A model generated the notes under the pieces. That model was not told the DNA's origin and made no database searches. It saw only the letters and a list, made by a program, of their open reading frames with translations. Positions 43,929-53,245 of a stretch of 64,000 nucleotides of DNA are shown one piece after another. How positions within the stretch are numbered: position 1 is the first letter of the stretch; each line of letters opens with the position of its first letter. This DNA comes from Cyclobacterium sp. 1_MG-2023 (GTDB lineage: Bacteria > Bacteroidota > Bacteroidia > Cytophagales > Cyclobacteriaceae): NCBI RefSeq assembly GCF_030546805.1, contig NZ_JAUOPC010000005.1, positions 248,001 through 312,000 on the forward strand, in the 5' to 3' direction. Made by a program: the position numbers and the translations under genes.

Positions 43929-45338
43929 TTAAGATTTCCAAGGCCCTGTAATGGCCAAGGTAATTCCCGGTCCTTGAATGTTTACAAAATAAGTTTTTCC
44001 GGAAGGTGAAAACACTCCTCCTGCCAACTCAGACTCAAAGCCTATATTCTCTGCCAAGTGATACAATTCTCCTTTCGGGGTAACACCTACTAGGAAAGGA
44101 TGCTTGTGGTCTTCACATAAAATCACATCTCCCCAAGGAGCCACTGCCAGGTTATCACAATTTTTCAAAATCTCCCTGTCTTCAGACTCTACGAATAGGG
44201 TCAACTCTCCGGGGCTGTTTTTTTCCTCCGGTTTTCCTTCATCCGGACTTGGGGTGTAACGAAACACCTGACCTGCGCCAATTTTACCACCATTGGTACA
44301 GGCAAAGTAAACCTCCTTGTCTCCATACCATATACCCTCTCCTCTGGCAAAAACTGCGGCTCCTTTGTCAAATCCTTGGAAGCGAAGGTCATCTTCCGGG
44401 CTTTCCACATTTTCAATGTCAACCCAAGTCACTTTATGCTTTTTCATTAGCGGAAACTCAGGACCTTCACTGTCTTCCCAGTTTCTGGTATCCCTGCTTT
44501 TTTCACCCAAAATAACAAGGGCCTGCAATTTTCCTCCTTTATGAAGTTTGCCCGGATTATTAGGGATGTACCTGTAAAATATACTGTCTCCCCGGTCTTC
44601 TGTAAGGTAAACCACTCCTGAAGCAGGGTCTACAGCTACCGCCTCATGATTGAACCTACCCATAGCCTTAATAGGTAGTGGCTTGGCTCTTTTGATTTCC
44701 TCAGATGCCGGCACCTCAAATACATAGCCATGGTCTTTTTCCAAACGGCCCTCATAATCCCCTATTTTCAAGGTGCTTTCTTCACAAGTAAGCCAAGTAC
44801 CCCATGGAGTAATTCCACCTGCACAGTTTCTGACGGTTCCCGCCAAGCTTATATATTGTTTTTCAAGTTCCCCGGTATTCTCATTGTATACAAAGGTTGA
44901 AGTACCTCCCAAGCCCGGTAATAAACCTTTCCCAAAATCATAAAAATCTTTGGAACTAATTTTATCCACCAACTCATTGTTTTTTCCAAAACCTGAGTTT
45001 TCTAATGAATCAGGGCTAAGTTCATGGTTTCGGACGACTATGGTACGACCATTTTTTCCTTGAAAAGCCCCCATACCATCTGATGCCCCGGGTAGATAAA
45101 ACCCATCGTCCATTTTATCTCCCTTGGTTGTAAGAATTTTATATGAAAATCCTTCAGGCAAATTTAAAATACCAGCGGGATCTTTCTTTAATGGCCCATA
45201 GCCCAAGGTAGCCGGTGATGCAGTTTTACCCAAAACTTGATTGGGGTTAATAAACTGATACAACCCCATAAAGCCAAGTGTAGCCATTCCAGAGGTTTTA
45301 ATAAATTTTCTTCGTGTGTCTTTGTTAGATGGATTCAT
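43929..45338 (-). CDS. Tat-exported PhoX-like (DUF839) protein
   Basis: A 469-residue protein of the DUF839/PhoX alkaline-phosphatase-like family. The N-terminus carries a twin-arginine signal TRRKFIKTSG (R9, R10), followed by a modest hydrophobic stretch, so export in folded form by the Tat system is expected; tatC is at 12289. The core shows the family segments VVRNHELS near 100-107, GGITPWGTWLTCEES near 174-188 and DNLAVAPWGDVILCEDH near 395-411. Known PhoX enzymes bind Ca2+ and Fe and release phosphate from esters; whether this short member is active is unknown. The start is ATG 45338. It is a single gene with its own terminator. Confidence 0.85.
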   Translation of the reverse strand: MNPSNKDTRRKFIKTSGMATLGFMGLYQFINPNQVLGKTASPATLGYGPLKKDPAGILNLPEGFSYKILTTKGDKMDDGFYLPGASDGMGAFQGKNGRTIVVRNHELSPDSLENSGFGKNNELVDKISSKDFYDFGKGLLPGLGGTSTFVYNENTGELEKQYISLAGTVRNCAGGITPWGTWLTCEESTLKIGDYEGRLEKDHGYVFEVPASEEIKRAKPLPIKAMGRFNHEAVAVDPASGVVYLTEDRGDSIFYRYIPNNPGKLHKGGKLQALVILGEKSRDTRNWEDSEGPEFPLMKKHKVTWVDIENVESPEDDLRFQGFDKGAAVFARGEGIWYGDKEVYFACTNGGKIGAGQVFRYTPSPDEGKPEEKNSPGELTLFVESEDREILKNCDNLAVAPWGDVILCEDHKHPFLVGVTPKGELYHLAENIGFESELAGGVFSPSGKTYFVNIQGPGITLAITGPWKS

Positions 45339-45824
45339 ATAAAATTTACAAATGGTTATTACTTACTATACGCTAAAATCCAGAATCATACCTCGTTTTT
45401 CAAAAAGGATTTCTCCCCTTACAATGGATAAGCAGTTTAATAAATATCAAAAGAAATACCTATCCTTTATCCTTTAACGGTCAAAATCAACCCCTTAGCT
45501 CAACCTAATAGAACTTTAGGGGCAATTGAGTACTCCTGACCTAGCAAATTTCTTGTAATCTAAATCTTTTACCATCACAAATATTCAAAATCTTCATTAT
45601 GTATTTATTATTATTTACCCCCTGAAAAACACCTAAAATTTAACCATTTGACCATGTTTAATAGCGGCAGAAAAACCAGACAAACTAAATTATTAAATCC
45701 ATTAGACAGGCAAGCCCCTTTAAAAATTACTAGCTAACTGAATCCAATATAAGTTTTCTAGGCCTCTCCTACCTTTTGGGCTTCCAATGGCTAGCAATTA
45801 CCTTTGTATCTCAACCAACTAATT
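45339..45824. other. Divergent intergenic region with a strong + strand promoter
   Basis: About 485 nt between the PhoX-like gene (-) and the voltage-sensor-like gene (+). The only clear signal is the promoter at 45775-45806. The remaining AT-rich sequence shows no gene, repeat or RNA fold that I can support. Confidence 0.6.
45775..45806 (+). promoter_or_regulatory. Bacteroidota promoter of the voltage-sensor-like gene
   Basis: TTTG (45775-45778), a 20-nt spacer and TACCTTTG (45799-45806) match the consensus exactly. Transcription would start near 45813, just before ATG 45825. This rules out the in-frame TTG at 45804, which is inside the -7 box. Confidence 0.72.
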
Positions 45825-46934
45825 ATGGCACAAATAAAAAATGATAAAAAAGAGGTTTTAATGGCTGCACTGCATCACTGTCAAAATCCATTTGTCATTG
45901 CACAGATCGAATACCTATTGGAAAGGGAGAAATTGCTTGCCCCCATAGGGGCAATTTCCGAAGAGTATTCCCTCTTGCTTCAAATAAAATCCTCCCGAGA
46001 CACCTCATTGCAAACAAACCTCAAGGTTCGCTCAGTGAATCATTTGACCAGTTACCAAAATTGGATCGCCTGGCCAAAATTCATCGTCTCCTTCATCATG
46101 CTTATCATCTCCGCGGCCATCATCAACAACTTTTCTTACGAAGAAGGAACCTTACAGTATTCCAACTTTATTTCAGGAATGGCAATAATATACGCATGTC
46201 TGTGGACCTTTTACATTTTGGATGCCCTTGTCGTGCTGGTTTTGGCTTATACGGGCAAAGTAAAAATTGCTCAGAGTTCGTTGATTAGAAAACTATTTTG
46301 CTTGATTTTTCCGCCAATAGCTATTGGCCAGCGCAACTTGGTTGAACCGGAAAAAATATGGTTACCATTTTATAATTGGTCAAAGTGTAATGAGGGATTA
46401 TACAATCACTTAAAAACACAATTCTCAATACCCATGATTATTATTGCTTTATTAATTATCCCGGTATTGCTAATTGAGTGGCAATTTTATGAAGAGGTTG
46501 AAAATTTTCTAAACACCGACCTTTCTTTACTGCTAGGTTTGATTCAAGGTTTTATCTGGTTTGCTTTTGCCTTTGAATTTTTGCTATTGATTGCGATCAC
46601 GGATAACAAATTTTCCTATATCAAAAGAAACTGGATTGACTTACTAATCATACTACTTCCATTCGTTTCCTTTGTCAGGTCCATAAGACTGGTAAAGGTG
46701 GCCAAGATCACCCAACTTTCAAGAGGTTATAAACTTAGGGCTCTACTGATGAAAGCACGGGAGGGATTTATTTTTGCAAGCTTCTTTTCCAGAATAATGG
46801 CTGTAAAACCGGACTTTCAATTAAAAAAGCTAATGAAGAAATTAAATGAAAATCAAAAAGAAAGAGAAATAATTGAAGAAGACCTGGCCAAGTTGTGCAA
46901 AACGCTGATTGATAAAAAGCAGATCAATCCATAA
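45825..46934 (+). CDS. Membrane protein with voltage-sensor-like S1-S4 segment, no pore seen
   Basis: A 369-residue polytopic protein. The N-terminal 70 residues are soluble, followed by two or three TMs (about 78-145). The C-terminal half has segments in the order of a voltage-sensor domain: S1-like hydrophobic helix near 205-224, S2-like FAFAFEFLLLIAIT near 246-259 with a conserved-type Glu, S3-like RNWIDLLIILLPF near 268-280 with the typical Asp, and S4-like RSIRLVKVAK near 285-294 with a basic residue at every third position. No S5-P-S6 pore or selectivity filter follows; the remaining 65 residues are charged and probably helical. The start ATG 45825 is set by the promoter. Function is unknown; voltage sensing is inference. 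Confidence 0.68.
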   Translation: MAQIKNDKKEVLMAALHHCQNPFVIAQIEYLLEREKLLAPIGAISEEYSLLLQIKSSRDTSLQTNLKVRSVNHLTSYQNWIAWPKFIVSFIMLIISAAIINNFSYEEGTLQYSNFISGMAIIYACLWTFYILDALVVLVLAYTGKVKIAQSSLIRKLFCLIFPPIAIGQRNLVEPEKIWLPFYNWSKCNEGLYNHLKTQFSIPMIIIALLIIPVLLIEWQFYEEVENFLNTDLSLLLGLIQGFIWFAFAFEFLLLIAITDNKFSYIKRNWIDLLIILLPFVSFVRSIRLVKVAKITQLSRGYKLRALLMKAREGFIFASFFSRIMAVKPDFQLKKLMKKLNENQKEREIIEEDLAKLCKTLIDKKQINP

Positions 46935-46941
46935 TTGATCT
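46921..46941. repeat. Short hairpin across the stop codon
   Basis: AGATCAAT (46921-46928) and ATTGATCT (46934-46941) form a perfect 8-bp stem with a 5-nt loop, including the TAA stop of the voltage-sensor-like gene. No T run follows, so it is not a typical terminator; it could protect the 3' end of mRNA. Confidence 0.4.
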
Positions 46942-47004
46942 AATACGGAAATAAACTAATTTTAGGTATATTGTACCTCCTTTCAATTATCATAAAAACT
47001 TCAA

Positions 47005-47940
47005 ATGTCACTTAAAACTATTCTCGGAATTCTCCTCTGTGGGATGCTTCTTTCAAACCTTCAAGCACAGGAAACCTTTGAAATTTCTCCCTCGGTAAAA
47101 AAAATAGTTTTCCTGGGAAACAGCATAACCTATTCAGGTCAATATGTGGATTATGTAGAAAGTTATTTGAGGCTTACATATCCTGATAGGGAATGGGATT
47201 TTATTAATGTAGGACTTCCGAGTGAAACAGTTTCTGGACTCTCAGAAGAAGGCCATGCCGGAGGGAAGTTCCCTAGACCGGACCTGCATGAAAGATTGGA
47301 TAGGGTACTTAATGAATTGAAACCTGATTTGATTTTTTCTAATTATGGAATGAATGACGGGATCTATCTTCCTTTTGACAAGGAGCGATTTGAAGCCTAT
47401 CAGAAGGGACAGAAAAAGCTACATGAGAAAGCAAAGGCCATTGGAGCAGACATCATCCACAGCACACCTCCTGTATACGATCCAAAGAAAGGGGCAGCTT
47501 ATGCTAACGTTTTAGATATTTACGCTTCTTGGTTGCTTAGTCAGCAGTATACTGAAGACTGGAAAGTCATCGATATTCATTGGCCAATGAGAAAATATCT
47601 AGAGGGCCAAAGAAAAACAAACCCTTCTTTTGAACTGGCAAAGGACGGGGTGCATCCTGCCGATCTGGGACATTGGATAATGGCCAGTAACCTGTTGTTA
47701 GGTATTGGCGAAATAGATTACCTTACGGAGGATAAACCTTCGGATGTTTTTGAGAAATTCAATCATGGGTTAAAAGTGTTATCGCTTGTAAAAGAGAGAC
47801 AAGCCATTACTAAAGATGCCCTATTGAATCATATTGGTCACAAGCGGCCGGGTATGAGAGAAGGGTTAGCGTGGGAGGAGGCCCAAATAAAAAGGAAAGC
47901 AATCCTTCAAAAAATCAACAAGCTTATTCGGGAAAAATAA
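47005..47940 (+). CDS. Exported SGNH/GDSL-family hydrolase
   Basis: A 311-residue secreted hydrolase with a signal peptide (about 1-22, ending LQAQ). Block I is VFLGNSITYSG with nucleophile Ser40, block II contributes Gly in NVGLPSETVSG, block III is NYGMNDG near residue 113 and block V is DGVHPADLGH near 214-223, supplying the Asp-His of the triad. All four catalytic blocks are intact. Relatives deacetylate sugars or cleave esters in polysaccharide degradation. It begins 64 nt after the voltage-sensor-like gene's hairpin, on the same strand. The C-terminal 60 residues are charged and helical. The substrate cannot be inferred. Confidence 0.87.
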   Translation: MSLKTILGILLCGMLLSNLQAQETFEISPSVKKIVFLGNSITYSGQYVDYVESYLRLTYPDREWDFINVGLPSETVSGLSEEGHAGGKFPRPDLHERLDRVLNELKPDLIFSNYGMNDGIYLPFDKERFEAYQKGQKKLHEKAKAIGADIIHSTPPVYDPKKGAAYANVLDIYASWLLSQQYTEDWKVIDIHWPMRKYLEGQRKTNPSFELAKDGVHPADLGHWIMASNLLLGIGEIDYLTEDKPSDVFEKFNHGLKVLSLVKERQAITKDALLNHIGHKRPGMREGLAWEEAQIKRKAILQKINKLIREK

Positions 47941-48233
47941 CCGGAAAAGTCTTGACAAATTTGAAGTGATATTGCCAGTATTTATTGTAGGGTTCACCCT
48001 AAGATGCTGAAACCAATACAAAGGATTGACAGACCATAAATTTGGGTTCGTGCTGTTTACCCTTAGGTTTAAAAGCTGCGAAATAAGGCAAAGACCTCCT
48101 GTAAATACCTGTATTAGACAATATAAGCGCATTACCTACCCCTTAGGTTATTAATCCATTTCCTTAAAATAGGTGTATAAAAAAAGCCGGTTGCGTAAGC
48201 AACCGGCTTCTCAAATATTTAAGTGCTCACTTA
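47941..48233. other. Convergent intergenic region
   Basis: About 290 nt between the SGNH gene (+) and atpG (-). Only the ATP synthase operon terminator (48175-48209) is supported. No reading frame with coding features is seen. Confidence 0.55.
48175..48209 (-). terminator. Strong intrinsic terminator of the ATP synthase operon
   Basis: GC-rich arms AAGCCGGTTGC (48184-48194) and GCAACCGGCTT (48199-48209) flank a 4-nt loop, followed on the minus strand by a long T run. It lies 25 nt after the atpG stop codon. Confidence 0.9.
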
Positions 48234-49103
48234 CTATTTACCTTCGAGCGCATTTGCTCCCGCAACGATCTCAAGAATTTCGTTGGTAATAGCAGCTTGT
48301 CTGGTTCTATTATATACAAGTTTCAAATCTTTCAATAGATCTGCAGCATTATCTGTTGCTTTGCTCATGGCAGTCATCCTAGCGCCATGCTCGGAAGCAT
48401 TGCTGTCAAGAATGGCCTTATAAAACTGAATTTTCAAGGAATTAGGCACCAACTCTTCAATGATATAATCCTTGGAAGGTTCAAAGATATAGTCCTGTTG
48501 AGATATATCCTTTTCCTCTTCTTCCATTTTAGCAATCGGTAAGAATTGTTCTTTCACAACAAGCTGGGTAGCTACGTTTTTGAACTGGTTATAGACCAAA
48601 ATCACCTGATCGAAATCCCCATTCACAAAACTTTCCATAACATATTCAGCGGCTTCTTTAACAGGTTCGAAAGTAATGTTTTCAAACAATCCTGCATGAT
48701 CTGAAACCAAAGTATAATCTTGTTTCTTAAAGAAATCATGGGCCTTTTTACCTACGGGCATCACCGTGATATTTTCGCCTTGATGCTCTTTGATTACAAC
48801 ATTCGTAGCTTTAATAATATTGGAATTAAAAGCACCACACAAACCTTTATCAGAAGTTATGGGTACGATTAAAAGATTGGCTACACTACGTTCCTGAGCA
48901 TATACAATGTCAGACACTCCTTCAGCTCCTGAAGAAATATTATTTAGGATGGAAGTTAGCTTTTGAGAATAGGGTCTCATCTGCACAATTTTTTCTTGTG
49001 CCCTTCTCAGTTTAGCAGCCGCCACCATTTTCATAGCTTTGGTAATCTGCTGGGTAGAGCTTACCGAATTGATCCTTTCTTTTACTTCCTTTAGATTCGC
49101 CAT
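48234..49103 (-). CDS. atpG: ATP synthase F1 subunit gamma
   Basis: The 289-residue central stalk subunit that rotates within the alpha3beta3 head. The N-terminal helix NLKEVKERINSVSSTQQITKAM (residues 3-24) and the C-terminal helix NRTRQAAITNEILEIVAGANAL (near 264-285) form the coiled-coil shaft; ITSDKGLCGAFNSNI near 82-96 is the usual conserved segment. It is the last gene of the operon, with a strong terminator behind it. atpD and atpC do not follow, unlike in the E. coli order. Confidence 0.97.
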   Translation of the reverse strand: MANLKEVKERINSVSSTQQITKAMKMVAAAKLRRAQEKIVQMRPYSQKLTSILNNISSGAEGVSDIVYAQERSVANLLIVPITSDKGLCGAFNSNIIKATNVVIKEHQGENITVMPVGKKAHDFFKKQDYTLVSDHAGLFENITFEPVKEAAEYVMESFVNGDFDQVILVYNQFKNVATQLVVKEQFLPIAKMEEEEKDISQQDYIFEPSKDYIIEELVPNSLKIQFYKAILDSNASEHGARMTAMSKATDNAADLLKDLKLVYNRTRQAAITNEILEIVAGANALEGK

Positions 49104-49148
49104 AATTATTCTATATCCTTCTTATATACTGTTTAAGACCAGTGCTAA

Positions 49149-50726
49149 TTAAGCTGAGTATTTCGGAGCCAACTCCTCAACAGCTTTTTTAAGCAAATCG
49201 CCTGCAGTATTTAGGTCTCCTTTATTGATCGCTGTAAGGGCTTCAGGGTATTGAGCGGTGATAAGATTGTAAAAATCTTTTTCAAAATCCCTAACTTTTC
49301 CTACAGGAACATTGTCTAGCAAGCCTCTGGAGGAAGCGTAGATGATTGCAACCTGAAGGTCTACTCGAACAGGAGAATATTGTCCTTGTTTTAGTATTTC
49401 CTGATTTCTTCTACCTCTTTCAATTGTTCTCTTGGTAGTAGGGTCAAGATCAGATCCAAACTTAGAGAAAGCCTCCAATTCACGGAATGCAGCTTGATCA
49501 AGCTTCAATGTACCCGCTACTTTTTTCATGGATTTGATTTGTGCATTACCACCTACCCTAGATACAGATATACCTACGTTAATGGCAGGACGGATACCTG
49601 AGTTAAATAGATTGGTTTCCAAGAAAATTTGTCCATCAGTAATGGAAATAACATTCGTAGGAATATAGGCAGAAACGTCACCAGCTTGCGTTTCAATGAT
49701 AGGCAGGGCAGTTAATGATCCTCCTCCTTTTACCAAAGGTGCCAAGGAAGGTGGCAAGTCATTCATCTGCTTTGCAATTTCATCAGAAGAGTTAATCTTA
49801 GCTGCTCTCTCCAATAATCTGGAGTGAAGGTAGAATACATCACCAGGATAGGCTTCACGTCCCGGAGGTCTTCTAAGCAACAAAGAAACTTCACGGTAAG
49901 CTACTGCTTGTTTGGAAAGGTCATCATAAACCACCAAAGCAGGCTTTCCAGTATCTCTAAAAAATTCACCAATAGTGGCACCTGTAAAAGGAGCAAAGAA
50001 TTGCATCGGCGCAGGATCTGCAGCAGAAGCACTTACAACTACTGTATAAGGAAGAGCACCACCTTTTTCAAGAGCGGCTACCACATTGGCAACTGTTGAG
50101 GCTTTCTGACCGATGGCTACATAAATACAGAATACAGGCTCACCTTTGTCGTAAAATTCTTTCTGGTTAAGGATGGTATCAATCGCAACAGCAGTTTTAC
50201 CTGTTTGTCTGTCACCAATGATCAATTCACGTTGCCCTCTTCCGATTGGAATCATGGCATCAATAGATTTGATACCGGTTTGTAAAGGTTCAGTTACAGG
50301 TTGACGGTAGATTACACCGGGGGCTTTTCTTTCAAGAGGCATTTCGTAAAGGTCTCCTTCTAAAGCACCTTTTCCATCGATAGGAACACCTAAGGTATTG
50401 ACAACCCTTCCTAACATACCATTACCTACATTAATGGAGGCAATCCTTTTGGTTCTTTTGACGGTATCTCCTTCTTTTACCGACTTAGCGTCTCCAAAGA
50501 GTACAGCACCAACATTGTCTTCTTCCAAATTGAGAACCATGGCTCTTAAACCATTCTCAAATTCGATCAACTCACCAGCTTGCGCTTTAGAGAGTCCGTA
50601 AATACGGGCTACACCGTCACCAACTTGGAGTACAGTACCCACTTCTTCCAATTCTGCTTGAGTCTTGGCTTCCGAGAGTTGCTCTTTCAATATTGCCGAA
50701 ACTTCATCTGGTCTTACATCTGCCAT
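49149..50726 (-). CDS. atpA: ATP synthase F1 subunit alpha
   Basis: The 525-residue non-catalytic nucleotide-binding subunit. The Walker A segment [11 protein letters not shown] is near residues 169-179; [30 protein letters not shown] near 265-294 (continuous conserved block) includes the Walker B region. The catalytic-site arginine finger is in [11 protein letters not shown] near 385-395. Length and order are standard. It lies 34 nt after atpH and 45 nt before atpG. Confidence 0.98.
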   Translation of the reverse strand: MADVRPDEVSAILKEQLSEAKTQAELEEVGTVLQVGDGVARIYGLSKAQAGELIEFENGLRAMVLNLEEDNVGAVLFGDAKSVKEGDTVKRTKRIASINVGNGMLGRVVNTLGVPIDGKGALEGDLYEMPLERKAPGVIYRQPVTEPLQTGIKSIDAMIPIGRGQRELIIGDRQTGKTAVAIDTILNQKEFYDKGEPVFCIYVAIGQKASTVANVVAALEKGGALPYTVVVSASAADPAPMQFFAPFTGATIGEFFRDTGKPALVVYDDLSKQAVAYREVSLLLRRPPGREAYPGDVFYLHSRLLERAAKINSSDEIAKQMNDLPPSLAPLVKGGGSLTALPIIETQAGDVSAYIPTNVISITDGQIFLETNLFNSGIRPAINVGISVSRVGGNAQIKSMKKVAGTLKLDQAAFRELEAFSKFGSDLDPTTKRTIERGRRNQEILKQGQYSPVRVDLQVAIIYASSRGLLDNVPVGKVRDFEKDFYNLITAQYPEALTAINKGDLNTAGDLLKKAVEELAPKYSA

Positions 50727-50760
50727 TATTGTATAGTATTATTGATTACAGCTTAATTTC

Positions 50761-51321
50761 TTAATATTTTTTCTCATACAGGTTCTGGGTAAGGTCCAGA
50801 TGCAACTGTTGTAATTTACTTTTGATTGATTCATCAAGTTGTTTGTCACCTATCTTAAGGACAAAACCACCTATTAAATTTGGATCAATCTTTTCAATGA
50901 GATTCACTTCATTTTTTCCGGAGACTTCTTTAACAATACCCTTAAAAGAGTTTCGCAATTCGTCATCCAATTGGATGGTGCTTACCACCTCAGCCGTTTG
51001 AATTCCCAGGTGATCATTGTATAACCTTAGAAATGCAGTAGCCATTTCAGGGAGAAATTCGGTACGACCTTTCTCTACCACTAAATCGAAAAATTTCAAA
51101 GTCAATGCAGAGGCATCTTTACCTATCAAAGACTTTAAAACCGCTAATTTTTTAACAGAACTTATGACAGGGCTTTTAACCATGTCTGAAAAAGATGAAT
51201 CCCCAGCATTTAAGGATAAAATGGTTGTCATATCCGACTTTACCTGATCCAATTCTTTTTTCTCTACTGCAAGTTCCAGCAGTGATTTTGCGTAACGAGA
51301 TGCTACTTTGTATGCTGACAT
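50761..51321 (-). CDS. atpH: ATP synthase F1 subunit delta
   Basis: The 186-residue peripheral-stalk subunit (OSCP-like) that fixes the b-dimer to the alpha subunits. The N-terminal six-helix bundle begins with ASRYAKSLLELAVEKKELD; the C-terminal part contains IDPNLIGGFVLKIGDKQLDESIKSKL near residues 145-170, the family signature. The spacing to atpF is 10 nt, to atpA 34 nt. Confidence 0.95.
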   Translation of the reverse strand: MSAYKVASRYAKSLLELAVEKKELDQVKSDMTTILSLNAGDSSFSDMVKSPVISSVKKLAVLKSLIGKDASALTLKFFDLVVEKGRTEFLPEMATAFLRLYNDHLGIQTAEVVSTIQLDDELRNSFKGIVKEVSGKNEVNLIEKIDPNLIGGFVLKIGDKQLDESIKSKLQQLHLDLTQNLYEKKY

Positions 51322-51331
51322 TCCGAGTAGA

Positions 51332-51826
51332 TTAGTTTAATTTAATATCTTTCACAAATTCTTCTACCAACTCTTTCTGAGAAGCTTCGGTAGCAAGATT
51401 TTGTCTCATCAATTTCTCAGCAACTTTTAAAGAAAGTTCAGCAACTTGAATTTTAACATCTGTCAATGCAGCCTGTTTTTCAGTTTCAATCACAGCTTTG
51501 GCCTCTTCGATCATTTTCGCTCCTGCTTTAGCTGCCTCTTCCTTGGATATCTCCATGGTTTGGGTGGCAAACTCATTGGCTGATCGCAATATCTCATCCC
51601 TTTCAACACGGGCTTCTTGCAATAAACGCTCATTGTCGGCTACTAGATTTTGCATTTCCAACCTTGCTTTTTCAGCCTCATTAAGGGATGCCTCAATGGT
51701 ACTATCTCTCTCATCAAGTGCTGAGAGAATTGGCTTCCATGCAAATTTGGCTAAAATGAAAAATAAGATGGCAAAGGCTATTAGTTGCCAAATAATCAAA
51801 CCTAATTCAGGACTAATCAAATCCAT
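51332..51826 (-). CDS. atpF: ATP synthase Fo subunit b
   Basis: The 164-residue b subunit of the stator. One N-terminal TM (about residues 8-27, LIIWQLIAFAILFFILAKFA) precedes a long, charged coiled-coil helix. The segment AKFAWKPILSALDERDSTI is the typical junction. It lies between atpE and atpH on the same strand. Confidence 0.95.
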   Translation of the reverse strand: MDLISPELGLIIWQLIAFAILFFILAKFAWKPILSALDERDSTIEASLNEAEKARLEMQNLVADNERLLQEARVERDEILRSANEFATQTMEISKEEAAKAGAKMIEEAKAVIETEKQAALTDVKIQVAELSLKVAEKLMRQNLATEASQKELVEEFVKDIKLN

Positions 51827-51905
51827 TTTGTGTATTTTTTTAAGCTAAAGATCAGTTTTGTTCAATAATTAAGAAAGGACCGGCCTAATGCCGGTCCAAT
51901 TTTTT

Positions 51906-52163
51906 CTAGAAAGTAATATTACCATTAAGTGCAATAAGTAGACAAACTACTACAGCAAACAAGGAAACTACTTCAATAAGAGCAGCGATGATCAACATTG
52001 CAGTTTGAATTTTACCAGCTGCTTCAGGTTGACGTGCAATACCTTCCATGGCTTGCGCACCGATTTTACCAATACCCAGACCTGCGCCTATCGCAACAAT
52101 TCCGGCACCGATACCCGCACCCATAAGTGCAAAACCGGCAGTCAATAATAATGAAGTTAACAT
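51906..52163 (-). CDS. atpE: ATP synthase Fo subunit c
   Basis: An 85-residue hairpin of two TM helices forming the rotor ring. The loop is ARQPEA (residues 43-48), and the ion-binding carboxylate is E64 in LIEVVSLF. At the positions that hold Q and the E-S pair in Na+-coupled rings, this protein has I31 and E64-V65, so it looks proton-coupled. The GAGIGAGIVAIGAGLGIG glycine zipper packs helix 1. It is 42 nt after atpB. Confidence 0.97.
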   Translation of the reverse strand: MLTSLLLTAGFALMGAGIGAGIVAIGAGLGIGKIGAQAMEGIARQPEAAGKIQTAMLIIAALIEVVSLFAVVVCLLIALNGNITF

Positions 52164-52204
52164 ACTCGTTTTTATTTAATTTAATTGAACAAAGAATTTC
52201 ATAA

Positions 52205-53227
52205 TTAATGCTCATGCCCATGCTCAGCTACAGCGGAACCGATATACATGGCAGAGAATAAAGTAAATACATAAGCTTGAATGGTAGCCACCAATAATTC
52301 TATCACATTGATAAATACTACCATAAATGTAGATGCCACGCCTACTGCGTAGGATTCAAATATGAAGATCAATCCAATAAAACTTAGGATAACAATATGA
52401 CCTGCGGTTATCGCCACAAACAATCGAACAGTAAGTGCAATAGGTTTGGTGAACAAACCAATGATTTCTACAGGAACAATTACCAACAATAGTGGAAGCG
52501 GTACCCCAGGGGTAGCCACCACATGTTTCCAATACTCTTTATTACCATTAAAATTGGTAATGAAAAAAGTGATTATCGCCAAGGATAACGTTACAGCTAT
52601 ATTTCCTGTAAGGTTGGCTGCTCCCGGCACCAAACCCAATAAATTCCCAACCCATATAAAGAAAAATAGGGTCAAAAGATAAGGGGTAAATTTTTTGTAT
52701 TTCGGGCCAATATTAGGCTTTGCAATTTCATCTCGGACAAAAAGAACAATTGGCTCAATAAAAGAAGCAATTCCTCTTGGTGCTTTGTTTGGATGCTTTT
52801 TGTAATATCCGGATGCAGACAATGTAAGGTATAGCGTCACGGCCAATATCAAAAACAACATGGCCACATTTTTTGTAATGCTAAGATCAATAAAAAACCT
52901 ACTTTCATCAACTGCCTTAAGCTTATCATGGTCATCTATATAGTACCCATTGTGCTCAACACCGAAATGATGTGTTTCGGGATCTACAAATGAAGAAGAG
53001 GAATAAAACTCAATACCCCTGTCAGAAGAATAGATAATAACAGGAAGGGAGAGTGTTACATGTGTATGTCCTATGGTGGCAAAATGCCATTCATGGGAAT
53101 CCTTAACATGATGCATGATGAAGCTTGTTTTATCTTCATCACCACCGGAGGCAGCCATTGCTGCTGCAGAAATTGTCAGTAAAATTACTGACAATAAGAT
53201 ACTTAACCTGGTTAATTTGCGGACCAT
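52205..53227 (-). CDS. atpB: ATP synthase Fo subunit a
   Basis: A 340-residue a subunit forming the proton half-channels. Unlike the shorter E. coli protein, it has an N-terminal signal-like segment (about 8-27) and an extra periplasmic domain of about 90 residues rich in His, as seen in other Bacteroidota. The essential Arg is near residue 267 in LTVRLFVAITAGHIV. Conserved TM segments continue to the His-rich C-terminus (AEHGHEH). ATG 53227 is used; a TTG at 53230 adds one residue. The next gene downstream is atpE. Confidence 0.95.
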   Translation of the reverse strand: MVRKLTRLSILLSVILLTISAAAMAASGGDEDKTSFIMHHVKDSHEWHFATIGHTHVTLSLPVIIYSSDRGIEFYSSSSFVDPETHHFGVEHNGYYIDDHDKLKAVDESRFFIDLSITKNVAMLFLILAVTLYLTLSASGYYKKHPNKAPRGIASFIEPIVLFVRDEIAKPNIGPKYKKFTPYLLTLFFFIWVGNLLGLVPGAANLTGNIAVTLSLAIITFFITNFNGNKEYWKHVVATPGVPLPLLLVIVPVEIIGLFTKPIALTVRLFVAITAGHIVILSFIGLIFIFESYAVGVASTFMVVFINVIELLVATIQAYVFTLFSAMYIGSAVAEHGHEH

Positions 53228-53245
53228 CAAAACAATTTTTATTGC

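Noticed and set aside
47866-48132. Minus-strand frame across the SGNH 3' end
   Set aside because: It shadows the SGNH coding region and then intergenic DNA, with no coding features.
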